Source: Candidatus Gracilibacteria bacterium (lineage in GTDB: Bacteria > Patescibacteriota > Gracilibacteria > UBA1369 > UBA12473). Taken from it: a DNA stretch of 64,000 nt. Under the pieces are notes generated by a model. The model saw nothing but the letters and a program-made list of their open reading frames with translations, was not told where the DNA came from and ran no database searches. A program made the position numbers and the translations under genes. The stretch covers positions 163,993 to 227,992 of the forward strand of contig JBAZZS010000003.1 in assembly GCA_041658685.1 (NCBI GenBank). The letters run 5' to 3'. Of this stretch, positions 42,024 to 50,378 are shown in pieces (positions within the stretch are counted from its first letter, which is position 1; each line of letters starts with the position of its first letter).

Positions 42024-42390
42024 TGAGTAGAAAGGCGAACCCCACTCCTCGCATGAAATAATAAAGGCGGTTTGCTTTATTGATGAAATTTTTAAATTTC
42101 CCCCATTGAGATTTGAGGCCTGGGATGCTTTTGATCGCAAGTCGAAAGGCGATTGCAAGACCGATGATAACGGATGAAATATGTTTCAATGGCACATCCA
42201 TTTTTTGGATGGGAGCGTAAAAGGCGAGTGACAGGAATGAAGCTAACCCGCCAAAACAAGACAAAAATCCTAAAATAGTCCATCCCCATGCCGTGCGCGG
42301 GTCGGATTGTTTTGCGCTGGAGATCGGGTCGAGGGGGGAGGAGGAAGAAGTTGGGGATTGCGGCGTTGGAGGGAAGTTGAAAGGGGACAT
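41971..42390 (-). CDS. Small integral membrane protein
   Basis: The 139-residue protein begins with a Ser/Pro-rich cytoplasmic tail (about 1-35) and has roughly four hydrophobic stretches: WTILGFLSCFGGLASFLSLA, HISSVIIGLAIAFRLAI, and two near the end (MRGVGFAFLLIICVSMGALI). No family is recognised. It overlaps the 3' end of the Cys-motif gene on the other strand. Confidence 0.55.
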   Translation of the reverse strand: MSPFNFPPTPQSPTSSSSPLDPISSAKQSDPRTAWGWTILGFLSCFGGLASFLSLAFYAPIQKMDVPLKHISSVIIGLAIAFRLAIKSIPGLKSQWGKFKNFINKANRLYYFMRGVGFAFLLIICVSMGALIYGALAPQ

Positions 42391-42474
42391 GGGGCTGAAT
42401 TTAATGGATGACGTAGAATAAGATAGCGGAAAGAATTGGGATGAGAGGTGGTTTTGCTTGACGTTTTGATTTTA

Positions 42475-43224
42475 ATGTTTTATTTTTTTATTCTTATTTT
42501 TTGTTTAAATTTCTTGCTTAAATCTTTTTGTGATTTTTTTTCCCCTTCCATTGAAAAACCGATTTATGATCGTTATGTCGATGCGACTTTGTTGGCTTGT
42601 AATGGGAGTAGATCGAGAGATGTTTTGTCCCCGCAGATGCAGATGCAACTTAACGATGGATTGCCTGTGGCGCGATGGCTTGCGGATCAAATCCCAAAAG
42701 GAAGTGCGCTTTTAGATGTTTTTTCGGGGCTTGCTTCCAAGCCAGGGCCACTTGTTTTAGCGGATCATGTTTCGAAATTAACTACGGTTAATAATGATCC
42801 AGCTATTCAAGCAATATTGGATCAAATGGTAATTACTTTGAATCTTCGTGAGCGTGTTGATATGATTTTTAAGACTTTGGGTTCATCTGATATTGGTTTT
42901 TTGCCTCGTTCCAACCATGTCACTTTAGTTTCGACGGGGTTGGCAACTCCTCCTCAATATAGAGGAAACCACGCTTTTTTCCCCGGAATGACGAGGTTAG
43001 GTCTTCCTCAAGATTTAAATTTGTTGCAGGTACTTCCTTTATTAGGTGGCGATTCCGGTCAAAGGTTGTATTTAGTGGAGCCCCATGATCAACGCGTAAT
43101 TGAGCAGGTCTCTCGATATGTTCGTTCTGAATTGAGCCGATCCGGTACGGGATGGACGGTTGCAAAAGATTGGGAATTATTGGGATCAAAGCATCATATT
43201 GGGGCGGTTTTTGAGCGGGAATGA
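42475..43224 (+). CDS. Membrane-anchored protein with a SAM-methyltransferase-like core
   Basis: From ATG 42475 the 249-residue protein starts with a hydrophobic anchor (about 1-22, FYFFILIFCLNFLLKSF). The following domain resembles a class I methyltransferase: motif I-like ALLDVFSGLASKPGPLVLAD, then KLTTVNNDPAIQAILDQM as the acidic-loop region. The glycine pattern is irregular, so activity is doubtful. An in-frame GTG at 42448 would add nine residues. No operon partner is evident. Confidence 0.5.
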   Translation: MFYFFILIFCLNFLLKSFCDFFSPSIEKPIYDRYVDATLLACNGSRSRDVLSPQMQMQLNDGLPVARWLADQIPKGSALLDVFSGLASKPGPLVLADHVSKLTTVNNDPAIQAILDQMVITLNLRERVDMIFKTLGSSDIGFLPRSNHVTLVSTGLATPPQYRGNHAFFPGMTRLGLPQDLNLLQVLPLLGGDSGQRLYLVEPHDQRVIEQVSRYVRSELSRSGTGWTVAKDWELLGSKHHIGAVFERE

Positions 43225-43240
43225 TTTTTGGAAGTTTTGG

Positions 43241-43261
43241 GTTGATTGCGCTATAATCAAC
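43241..43261. promoter_or_regulatory. Palindrome over a TATAAT box before the 43306 gene
   Basis: GTTGATT (43241-43247) and AATCAAC (43255-43261) are perfect 7-bp inverted arms around GCGCTAT; the right part overlaps TATAAT (43252-43257), 49 bp before the start codon. This is the layout of a repressed promoter; no regulator is adjacent. Confidence 0.45.
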
Positions 43262-43305
43262 TCATCGTTAAGTGAAAAGGATTTTTAATTTTTATTTTAT
43301 CTCGT

Positions 43306-43929
43306 ATGTCTCTTGATATTTGTTCCAGTGCGTATTATTTAAAGGTGGGGAATCGGGTCATTGATAAAATCACCAGCGAGTACAATCCGCCGCGGTATTG
43401 GTTTCGGTTGAAAATTTCCGCAAAAGGACGTGCACATCATCAAGTCACGGGCTCCATTCACAGTTTTTTTTGGCACAACTTTCGGTTGGTGAAGGATTTT
43501 GATCCCATTGTTTTTTTGTGGCTCAATGAGCCGTTGCAATCGGGCTCCGGGGAGCATCAGACCGTTCAATATTTTAAGCCGGATATTTCCTCGGGTAGAA
43601 ATGAGTTGGCCGGATTGATGCACGTCAAACTCCCGATGAAACCCGTGGATCCTGCGATTCCTCTTCCTCCTGAAAACATCCCGGATTCCGCATTGCCGGA
43701 AGTGGAATTGGATCAAAGTTTGAATGAGCCGCAACATATTCGCAAGCGCCGCGCGTTTCCGTACGGGATTTATTATGTGAAGATTTTGGTGACGGACAAT
43801 GAAGGCAATCAAGCCAAGAAATTTTTTAAAGTTTGGGCGTTTCGAGATGCGAGTAAGTGCAAGATTCGCAGTTCGCGTTTTTATGAACGCATGATGTTGA
43901 AGTTGAAATTGTTGTTGCCGCCTTTGTAA
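43306..43929 (+). CDS. Beta-rich protein of unknown function
   Basis: The 207-residue protein has no signal peptide or membrane segment. It appears mostly beta, with RYWFRLKISAKGRAHHQVTG near the start and YGIYYVKILVTDNEGNQAKK (Ig-like strand pattern) near the end, a Pro/Glu-rich middle (PVDPAIPLPPENIPDS) and a basic C-terminus. The family is not recognised. It has its own palindromic promoter region and is followed after 8 nt by an MFS gene, so the two are probably co-transcribed. Confidence 0.55.
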   Translation: MSLDICSSAYYLKVGNRVIDKITSEYNPPRYWFRLKISAKGRAHHQVTGSIHSFFWHNFRLVKDFDPIVFLWLNEPLQSGSGEHQTVQYFKPDISSGRNELAGLMHVKLPMKPVDPAIPLPPENIPDSALPEVELDQSLNEPQHIRKRRAFPYGIYYVKILVTDNEGNQAKKFFKVWAFRDASKCKIRSSRFYERMMLKLKLLLPPL

Positions 43930-43937
43930 TTTTTGAT

Positions 43938-45119
43938 ATGACGCGAAAAAATAAACCCCTCCTGTCCGATGTTTTGCTGTTTTATATGCATGCCGGGCTT
44001 TTTGCGTTTTCGGAAATCATTTTTTTGTTTTCATTACCGATTTTGTTTTGGAATAAAGAATTTTCGTTGAGTTTTATCTTTGCGTTTTATGCCTTGGCCG
44101 CGTTGCCCGGGTATTTTTTGACGGCACGTATTGTTCATTACATCACCAAGATTGGAATAAAAAGCATCTTTTTATTGGGGATTTTTCTTTATATTTTATT
44201 GGGGGTTGTGGTGCCGTTTATTGAAGTGGACAATATGTGGTGGGTGGTTGCATTTTTTTTATTGGCTTTGCAGGCGCTGTGTTATTTCCCGGCGCGGTAT
44301 CTTTGTTTTTCGGAAATCATTTCTCGAAAAACCATTGGTATGCAGGCCGGAACGTTAAATGCGGTGATGCTTTTGTCGCGCACGGTTGCGCCGATTGTGG
44401 CCGGAGTGCTCGCGGTTTGGACTCAATTCAATAATGTTTTTATTTTTGGAGTCGTGATGATGGGGCTTTCCATGATTCCTGTTTTACTCATTCGGACTCA
44501 AGTGCAAACACATTTTGATCCCGTTGCGTTTAAGACTATGAGCAAACATTCGATTTTTAAAAGTACGCGCTGGGCGTATGTGGCGGATGGGATGAACAGT
44601 TTGATTGCTTTTTTATTGTGGCCGCTTTTGTTTTTTTTATTCATCAGTCAGGAAGATTATTTTCAGCTTAGTTTTTTGATGACCATCACGTGTGGGGTTT
44701 CGGCCATTATTATGGTGGGGGTTGGGAAATTGTTTGATCAACAACATCGCAAGACGTTGCTTAGAACTTCTGTTTTTGCAAATGTTTTGGCGATTTTGGG
44801 TCGATTTTCGTTGTTGTTTTTTCATCCGATTTTGTTTGTGTATGCGATGCAATCTTTTTATTCGTTTTCCGAGTCCATGTTGCAGTCCACGTTTGAGTCC
44901 TATTGGTATTCGTACAGTAAAACCACGAACACGATGTTTTTCACCATTCATCGTGAAGTGAATTATGCGTTGGGTCGATTTTTGATTGGCACGATTTTAG
45001 CGGTGGCGAGTGCGTTTTTTATGGATGAGAAAGGCTTGTGGCCGCTGTTCCTCCTTAGCATTCCGATGGTTTTGATTTATTTGAAAAAAGGGCAGGAGGA
45101 TGCGTTGTTGAATCGTTGA
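43938..45119 (+). CDS. MFS-like transporter
   Basis: The 393-residue protein has about twelve membrane segments. The MFS pattern is visible in the first half (YFLTARIVHYITKIGIKSIF as a loop 2-3 analogue) and in GMQAGTLNAVMLLSRTVAPI, but the strict GxxxDRxGRR motif is missing. It may be a divergent permease. It follows the beta-rich protein gene by 8 nt and precedes the EamA gene by 31 nt on the same strand. Confidence 0.65.
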   Translation: MTRKNKPLLSDVLLFYMHAGLFAFSEIIFLFSLPILFWNKEFSLSFIFAFYALAALPGYFLTARIVHYITKIGIKSIFLLGIFLYILLGVVVPFIEVDNMWWVVAFFLLALQALCYFPARYLCFSEIISRKTIGMQAGTLNAVMLLSRTVAPIVAGVLAVWTQFNNVFIFGVVMMGLSMIPVLLIRTQVQTHFDPVAFKTMSKHSIFKSTRWAYVADGMNSLIAFLLWPLLFFLFISQEDYFQLSFLMTITCGVSAIIMVGVGKLFDQQHRKTLLRTSVFANVLAILGRFSLLFFHPILFVYAMQSFYSFSESMLQSTFESYWYSYSKTTNTMFFTIHREVNYALGRFLIGTILAVASAFFMDEKGLWPLFLLSIPMVLIYLKKGQEDALLNR

Positions 45120-45150
45120 AAATAGAAAATAATTATTTTAATTTTTTGTC

Positions 45151-46032
45151 ATGATTAAAGCCTACGTTGCTCTTCTTTTATCCGTTTTTTTGTGGGGGAT
45201 TAATTTTTCAATTACAAAAATTGGGCTTTTTGAGGTTGAACCGATTACGTTGGCTTTTTTAAGGTTTTTTGTGGCGTCAGTGCTTTTGGTGAGTGCGGTT
45301 TTTATTGTTCGGCGCGGCAAGGAGCTTAAAAAAGCATTTGTTCAAGATGCGTTGTTTTTTATGTGGCTTGGATTTTTGGGCGTTGCTTTGCTTTTTATTT
45401 TGGAAAATTTTGCATTGAAATATACCACTACGTCCGAAGCCTCTATTCTCATGAGTTGCGAGGTGCTTTTGATCGCTGTTCTTGCGTATTTTTTCTTGGG
45501 TGAAAAAATGAGCGGGTATAAAATGGGGGGAGTTGCCCTCGGGTTTTTAGGGATTTTTTTGGTGATGTTCAATCAAAAGGATTTTTTGAGTTTAATTCAC
45601 TCTCAATCTTTTTTTGGAAATATTCTTGCCTTTTTTTCCTCCTTGATGTGGGGAATTTATACGATTATGAGCAAGAAGCGGGTTCAAAAATATGATCCCT
45701 TGGTAGTGGTGACCATGGCGTCTATTTTTGGGATGCTCTTTTTGTTTTTGGCTATGATTTTATTTGAAGGGTTGCCGGTGATTACGGAGTTTTCAATAAA
45801 GGCGTGGTTTGTGATTGCTTGGTTGGGCGTAATTGTTTCCGGCGTTTGTTATTATTTGTGGAATTATGCGCTTAAATATTTGGATGCGTCTAAGGCCGGA
45901 ATTTATATGTTTTTGATGCCGGTGATTGCCACGGTTTTTGGGCTTTTGATTTTTGATGAAAAATTGACCCTGCAAATGGTGCTTGGTGCGGGGTTGGTTT
46001 TTGGAGGGATTTATTTGACGGAAAAAGCTTAG
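45151..46032 (+). CDS. EamA/DMT-family transporter
   Basis: The 293-residue protein has ten hydrophobic segments in two EamA repeats. Typical parts are LLLSVFLWGINFSITKIGL at the start, the family stretch TTSEASILMSCEVLLIAVLA with YFFLGEKMSGYKMGGVAL, and the second-repeat end YMFLMPVIATVFGLLIFDEK. Members move small metabolites or amino acids outward. Its stop overlaps the convergent GNAT gene by 4 bp. Confidence 0.85.
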   Translation: MIKAYVALLLSVFLWGINFSITKIGLFEVEPITLAFLRFFVASVLLVSAVFIVRRGKELKKAFVQDALFFMWLGFLGVALLFILENFALKYTTTSEASILMSCEVLLIAVLAYFFLGEKMSGYKMGGVALGFLGIFLVMFNQKDFLSLIHSQSFFGNILAFFSSLMWGIYTIMSKKRVQKYDPLVVVTMASIFGMLFLFLAMILFEGLPVITEFSIKAWFVIAWLGVIVSGVCYYLWNYALKYLDASKAGIYMFLMPVIATVFGLLIFDEKLTLQMVLGAGLVFGGIYLTEKA

Positions 46033-46832
46033 TACTCCGCAATAATGAACTCGTCTACAGGTTTAAAGCCGAGGGTTTCGTATACTTTTTGGGCCGGGGA
46101 GTTGTCGTTGCGTGTGAAGAGAAGGCCAGTTTTCCCTTGAGCCAAAAATGTTTTGCACAAGGCACTGACCACTTGTTTGGCGAGGCCTTGGTTGCGATAT
46201 TTTTCTAGGGTGCCCACGCCCCCGATTTGAAAGTAGTTTTTTGAAAGGCCGCTGATATGCGCGGCGGAGATGATTTTTTTGTTTTTTCGGATGAGAAATT
46301 GTTCGTGCAGGATAATCCGATTCAGTTCATTTTTTGTGATGGGTGTTTTGATTCCTTCTTTAAACATGAGTCGCTCGAAGAGCACCAATTCTTTTCGGTC
46401 GGAATTTTTTGCCGTTTCTTCTGTCCCGGTTGAAAAGTCTTTGAAGTCTTTTTTTGAAAGTTTAAATACGGTTTCATGATTGATTTTTTTGGGTGTCATG
46501 TCGTGCTTTTTTTCGAGTTGGTCGATGATGATTTCCGCGTAACGACGAAAGCAAGCCAGGTCATCGAGTTTGTGTTTTTGTGCCATGAGATGGTCGGTCA
46601 AAGCGCGGACGATTTTTTCGTCTTGAGCGCTGATGTTTAGGTTTTTCCATTGGCCGAAGTAAACCGCGAGCCCGAGGAGTTTTTTCCCTTCAAACCAGCC
46701 ATAAAAAGAGTTGGTTGCGAATGGATCTTCGGGCCGCTCAAAAACGCCGGTGATGAAGAGGTTTTCTTTTTCGCGCGGGTAGATGAAGTTTAGAATGAGT
46801 TGGCGGTCGGTTTGGGTGAGCGTGCGGATCAT
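46029..46832 (-). CDS. GNAT-family acetyltransferase
   Basis: The 267-residue protein has a C-terminal GNAT domain (about 130-267) with the acetyl-CoA loop GGVGTLEKYRNQGLAKQVVS and the end LFTRNDNSPAQKVYETLGFK. The N-terminal half is a divergent GNAT-like domain (PFATNSFYGWFEGKKLLGLA), a two-lobed form seen in several uncharacterised bacterial acetyltransferases. The substrate is unknown. Confidence 0.75.
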   Translation of the reverse strand: MIRTLTQTDRQLILNFIYPREKENLFITGVFERPEDPFATNSFYGWFEGKKLLGLAVYFGQWKNLNISAQDEKIVRALTDHLMAQKHKLDDLACFRRYAEIIIDQLEKKHDMTPKKINHETVFKLSKKDFKDFSTGTEETAKNSDRKELVLFERLMFKEGIKTPITKNELNRIILHEQFLIRKNKKIISAAHISGLSKNYFQIGGVGTLEKYRNQGLAKQVVSALCKTFLAQGKTGLLFTRNDNSPAQKVYETLGFKPVDEFIIAEY

Positions 46833-46850
46833 GGCTGTATTATAACTTTT

Positions 46851-48299
46851 CTACTGATCCAAATCCAACGAGCAGTCGATGCGAATTTGTTCTACAAAAT
46901 CCCAGACATGGGAGACAAGAACCATGGCGCCTTTGTATTGGTCGAGGGCGTCGGCAATCACGGGGATATGGCGGAAGTTGATGTGGTTGGTGGGTTCGTC
47001 GAGGATCAGCAAGCCCGGTTCTTCCAAAACCAGTCGGGCAAAGGCCACCAAGCCTTTTTGCCCTTCGGAAAGACTGCCGATTTTGCGATGGATCACGTCG
47101 CCGGTGATTAAAAAACCCGCGGCAAGTGCTCGAATTTCTTGTTCCGTGTATTTGTCGGAAGCACTGTTCAGGGTGTTGAGAACCGTATCTTTGAAATCTA
47201 GGTTTGAAAAATCTTGGCGGTAGTATCCGACTTTGATCCCACGTTGAATTTTTGCTCCTTTGGCCGTGCCATTGGCCAGGGTTTCCAATAGCGTGCTTTT
47301 TCCGATTCCATTGGGCCCGGAAAGCAATAAATGTTGATTTTTTCGCAGGGAAACATCGGCTTTTTTTGAGAGGGCCTTATGATCTTTGTAAATGGTGCAA
47401 TAATCGATTTTTAATATTTCTCCAATCATGTCCTCCTGTTCCGGGATCAAGAAAGGGCGGATGGTTTTATCTTCTCGTCGAACATCCACCATGGCTTCTT
47501 CCAATTCTTCTGCTTTTTCTTTCATTCGTTTGGCCACAAAACGTAATTTTCCTCCTTTGTGCGCAAAGACATTGGATTGATCTTTTTTGGCTTGAATTTC
47601 TTTTTCGAGGTTCGCGTTTTTCATGTTTTCTTTTTTAATTCGTGTTTTGATTTGTTCCACCACGTCGTAATAATTTCCCACATATTGTTCCACTTTTTTG
47701 GTGTGGACATCCAAGTATAAAACGCCATCGGTGAAGGCATTTAAAAAGTCGGCATCATGAGAAATCACAATGCAGGTTTTGGGCGAGCATTGGAGAAAAT
47801 ACGTGAGATGCGCGATGCCTTCGGGATCCAGATTGTTGGTGGGTTCATCCAAGAGTAAAAGGTCCGGGTTTTGAATCAGGGCGGTGGCGAGGAGCAGGCG
47901 AGCTTGTTGCCCCCCGGAAAAAGATTTGATGAGTCGATCGTGCGGGGCTTTTAAATTTACGATTTCCAAGACATTGTTGATGTAACGGCTGAGGTCGTGT
48001 TTTTTTTCGCTGAAACAACTTTGGAAAAATTGCTCCACCGTGAGGTCTCGATCTTTTTCTTGTATCACTTGGTGGGCGGTTCCAATGGTGCAACCCGGGA
48101 ATACGTTAACCTGTCCGTGTTTGGGTTTATAGTCTCCTTTAATCAGTTTTAAAATCGTACTTTTCCCTGCGCCGTTTTGTCCCATCAATGTGATTTTTGC
48201 TCCTTCGCGTACGTTGAAATTCACTTCTTTTAGCAGTGGATTTTTTTCGTCAAAGCCAAAGGTGACTTCGTCGAAACTGATCGTGGTGTTGTTGGACAT
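46851..48299 (-). CDS. ABC-F family ATPase
   Basis: The 482-residue protein has two ATPase domains and no membrane segment. Walker A motifs are LMGQNGAGKSTILKL and LSGPNGIGKSTLLETL; signatures are SFSGGQQARLLLATAL and SLSEGQKGLVAFARL; Walker B are LLLLDEPTNNLDPEG and LLILDEPTNHINFRH. The linker (about 210-290) is charged and Lys-rich (KTRIKKENMKNANLEKEIQA). ABC-F proteins bind the ribosomal E site and tune translation or antibiotic resistance. I start it at ATG 48299 (MSNNTTISF); an upstream in-frame start would lack support. Confidence 0.9.
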   Translation of the reverse strand: MSNNTTISFDEVTFGFDEKNPLLKEVNFNVREGAKITLMGQNGAGKSTILKLIKGDYKPKHGQVNVFPGCTIGTAHQVIQEKDRDLTVEQFFQSCFSEKKHDLSRYINNVLEIVNLKAPHDRLIKSFSGGQQARLLLATALIQNPDLLLLDEPTNNLDPEGIAHLTYFLQCSPKTCIVISHDADFLNAFTDGVLYLDVHTKKVEQYVGNYYDVVEQIKTRIKKENMKNANLEKEIQAKKDQSNVFAHKGGKLRFVAKRMKEKAEELEEAMVDVRREDKTIRPFLIPEQEDMIGEILKIDYCTIYKDHKALSKKADVSLRKNQHLLLSGPNGIGKSTLLETLANGTAKGAKIQRGIKVGYYRQDFSNLDFKDTVLNTLNSASDKYTEQEIRALAAGFLITGDVIHRKIGSLSEGQKGLVAFARLVLEEPGLLILDEPTNHINFRHIPVIADALDQYKGAMVLVSHVWDFVEQIRIDCSLDLDQ

Positions 48300-48383
48300 A
48301 AAATATTTAAAAGTGGCCGGTATTCTAGCGTCGTTAATCTGGCGTGTCAAAATAGATTTGCTGCACAGTAGGTTTAAATTAAT

Positions 48384-48412
48384 TTGACAATGAGTTTTTG
48401 GGTCGCTAACAT
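48384..48412 (+). promoter_or_regulatory. Promoter of the arsR-type operon
   Basis: TTGACA (48384-48389), 17 bp, TAACAT (48407-48412). Transcription would begin only about 10 bp before the chosen ATG, so the mRNA has a very short leader. Confidence 0.65.
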
Positions 48413-48432
48413 ATCAATAATATTTGATATGT
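48409..48432. promoter_or_regulatory. ArsR/SmtB-type operator
   Basis: ACATATCAA (48409-48417) and TTGATATGT (48424-48432) are perfect 9-bp inverted arms around 6 bp. The site covers the end of the -10 box, the expected transcription start and the start codon (48429-48431) of the regulator gene. Confidence 0.75.
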
Positions 48433-48740
48433 TTAAAATTACGGTGCTTCAAAATAAAGTTATTTTATCCTCGTTGAAAGCCTTAGGAAATCCGATTCGT
48501 CTGGATATTCTCAAGTGCCTTGTTTCGGGCGAACGATGTGTTTGTGTTTTGTTTGAAAAATTAAAATTGCCTCAGAATTTGGTTTCTCATCATTTGGCGA
48601 TTTTAAGAAAAAGTGGGTTTATTAAGGCGCGAAAAGAGGGAAAGTGGGTTCATTATTCATTGAATCCGGTTCAGTTTGGTCGGTTGGGAAATTTTATGGG
48701 GAAATTTTCAATCGTGAAAAAGAAAAAATCCAAATGTTAA
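48429..48740 (+). CDS. ArsR/SmtB-family metal-responsive repressor
   Basis: From ATG 48429 the protein has 103 residues: MFKITVLQNKVILSSLKALG, then the winged helix with VSHHLAILRKSGFIKARKEG and KWVHYSLNP. Two Cys in GERCVCVLFEK sit at the alpha-3 metal site (CxC, as in ArsR-type arsenic or CadC-type sensors). The upstream in-frame ATG at 48390 lies inside the promoter and is rejected. It heads an operon with a Cys-rich zinc-ribbon protein and an ArsP-like permease, so it probably senses the toxic metal they handle. Confidence 0.88.
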   Translation: MFKITVLQNKVILSSLKALGNPIRLDILKCLVSGERCVCVLFEKLKLPQNLVSHHLAILRKSGFIKARKEGKWVHYSLNPVQFGRLGNFMGKFSIVKKKKSKC

Positions 48741-48766
48741 ATTTTTATTTTTTAAACTAAAAAATT

Positions 48767-49021
48767 ATGGCCACATATACGTATCAATGCTTGGAATGTG
48801 AAAATACGTTCGATGTTCAAGCCACGATTCAGGAAAAAGAAGAAGGCAAGGGCGCTCAATTCATTTGCCCGAAATGCCACTCCAAAAAGATTAAACAGAA
48901 ATTTTCCGTGGTGCGTTTTATTGGGAATATTTTTAAGGGCGACGGGAATGGGGCAGGGTGTTGCTCGGAGAAAAAGAGTTGTTGTTGCAAATCTAAAAAG
49001 GGGCCCGGCGGTTGTTGTTAA
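48767..49021 (+). CDS. FmdB-like zinc ribbon with Cys-rich tail
   Basis: The 84-residue protein starts with a zinc ribbon of the FmdB type (YTYQCLECENTFDVQ and FICPKCHSKKIKQKFS). Its C-terminus is packed with Cys: GAGCCSEKKSCCCKSKKGPG followed by GCC. This tail could bind soft metals such as Cu(I), Ag(I) or As(III). Lying between the ArsR-type repressor and the permease (26 and 21 nt apart), it may hand metal to the exporter; this is inference. Confidence 0.75.
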   Translation: MATYTYQCLECENTFDVQATIQEKEEGKGAQFICPKCHSKKIKQKFSVVRFIGNIFKGDGNGAGCCSEKKSCCCKSKKGPGGCC

Positions 49022-49042
49022 TTTTTATAACTATTTTTGCTT

Positions 49043-49999
49043 ATGTTTCAAACGTTTGCCGATTGGTGTGTTTATTCTGTTTTTGGGCTCGATTCCGCTA
49101 CGAAAGTGGGGACCAGTGTTCATTTTTTTGTTTACGATACGATCAAGATTTATGTTTTGGTGCTCGTGATTGTAGGGGTGATTGCATTTCTCCGAACTTT
49201 TTTGCCGCCCCATAAAATTAAAGAGGCGCTGGGGAAACAAAAATTTGGGATCGGTAATCTCGCGGCTTCCATGCTGGGTGCGGTTACGCCGTTTTGTTCC
49301 TGTTCTTCGATTCCTTTGTTTGTTGGATTTTTGAAGGCGGAAGTGCCGTTGGGCATTGCTTTTTCTTTTATCATCACGTCGCCGTTGGTGAATGAAGTGG
49401 TTTTTGTGTTGATGGGCGGAACGTTTGGTTGGAAAATTGCGTTTTTGTATGCCTTGTTCGGGATTGTGTTGGGCGTGGTTGCCGGGCTGATTTTGGGAAA
49501 AATGAAACTCGAAAAAGAAGTGATTTTAAGTAAAGGTGGAGCAAAAGGGGAAAGTTTGCACTTGGATTATTTACCTAAAAGTTTTGAGGGGAAAATTCAG
49601 TTTGCTTTGCATGAGAGTTTTAAGACCTTTAAAAAACTGTGGTTGGTTATTGCGATTGGAGTGGGGGTCGGGGCTGCGATTCACGGGTATGTTCCGGCGG
49701 AATTTTTCCAGCAATATCTTGGAGTGAATTCGTTGTTAGCGGTTCCGATTGCCACGTTGATCGGAATCCCGATTTATGCCGGGTGTTCCAGTTTGGTGCC
49801 GGTTGTTTTTGCCTTGGTGGGACAGGGGATTCCGTTGGGCACAGCCTTGGCTTTTATGATGGCGATCGCGGGGTTGTCTTTACCGGAAGCGATCATGTTG
49901 AAAAAAATCATTTCATTTAAATTGTTGGCATTGTTTTTTGGAATCGTTGCCGTGGGGATTGTTTTGATCGGGTATTTGTTTAATATGATTGCTCTATAA
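49043..49999 (+). CDS. ArsP-like permease (DUF318 family)
   Basis: The 318-residue protein has eight or nine membrane segments. Its first half holds the family motif AVTPFCSCSSIPLFVGFLKA with FSFIITSPLVNEVVFVLMGG; the second half has IGIPIYAGCSSLVPVVFALV and MAIAGLSLPEAIMLKKI. DUF318 permeases include ArsP, which exports trivalent organoarsenicals. With an ArsR regulator and a Cys-rich protein upstream, metal or metalloid export is likely. ATG 49043 is preferred over a TTG at 49037. Confidence 0.85.
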   Translation: MFQTFADWCVYSVFGLDSATKVGTSVHFFVYDTIKIYVLVLVIVGVIAFLRTFLPPHKIKEALGKQKFGIGNLAASMLGAVTPFCSCSSIPLFVGFLKAEVPLGIAFSFIITSPLVNEVVFVLMGGTFGWKIAFLYALFGIVLGVVAGLILGKMKLEKEVILSKGGAKGESLHLDYLPKSFEGKIQFALHESFKTFKKLWLVIAIGVGVGAAIHGYVPAEFFQQYLGVNSLLAVPIATLIGIPIYAGCSSLVPVVFALVGQGIPLGTALAFMMAIAGLSLPEAIMLKKIISFKLLALFFGIVAVGIVLIGYLFNMIAL

Positions 50000-50136
50000 A
50001 ACGGGCTTGATCTGCCGCAAGAGTTTTTAATGAGATTTTTTTGAAAGGATAGCCACTTTATAGGTTTGCTATCTAAAATTTAAAGGACTATATTATATAT
50101 TTACGGTCTCTTAGTTTAACCTTAACCAAATTTTTT

Positions 50137-50289
50137 ATGCTTTGGACCATTTTCGTCATTCTTTTGGTGTTGTGGGTGCTTGGATTGGTAAGCTCCTATA
50201 CGTTGGGGGGATATATTCATATTTTATTGATCATTGCGGTGGTTGTCCTTTTGATAAGGATCATTCAAGGACGCAAGATCTTAAGCTGA
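50137..50289 (+). CDS. Lmo0937-family small membrane protein
   Basis: ATG 50137 opens a 50-residue frame, MLWTIFVILLVLWVLGLVSS, followed by YTLGGYIHILLIIAVVVLLI and RIIQGRKILS. It matches the short two-helix Lmo0937-type family along its full length. Function is unknown. It is a stand-alone gene in a 379-nt gap between the permease and the CxxC protein, with an A/T-rich region upstream. Confidence 0.85.
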   Translation: MLWTIFVILLVLWVLGLVSSYTLGGYIHILLIIAVVVLLIRIIQGRKILS

Positions 50290-50378
50290 TTTTTTAGAGA
50301 CTGAAAAGAATAATGCTACAGACAAGCTCCTTTTTGTCCTGTATATTAGGCGTCTAGTATTTTTATTAACCCAATATA

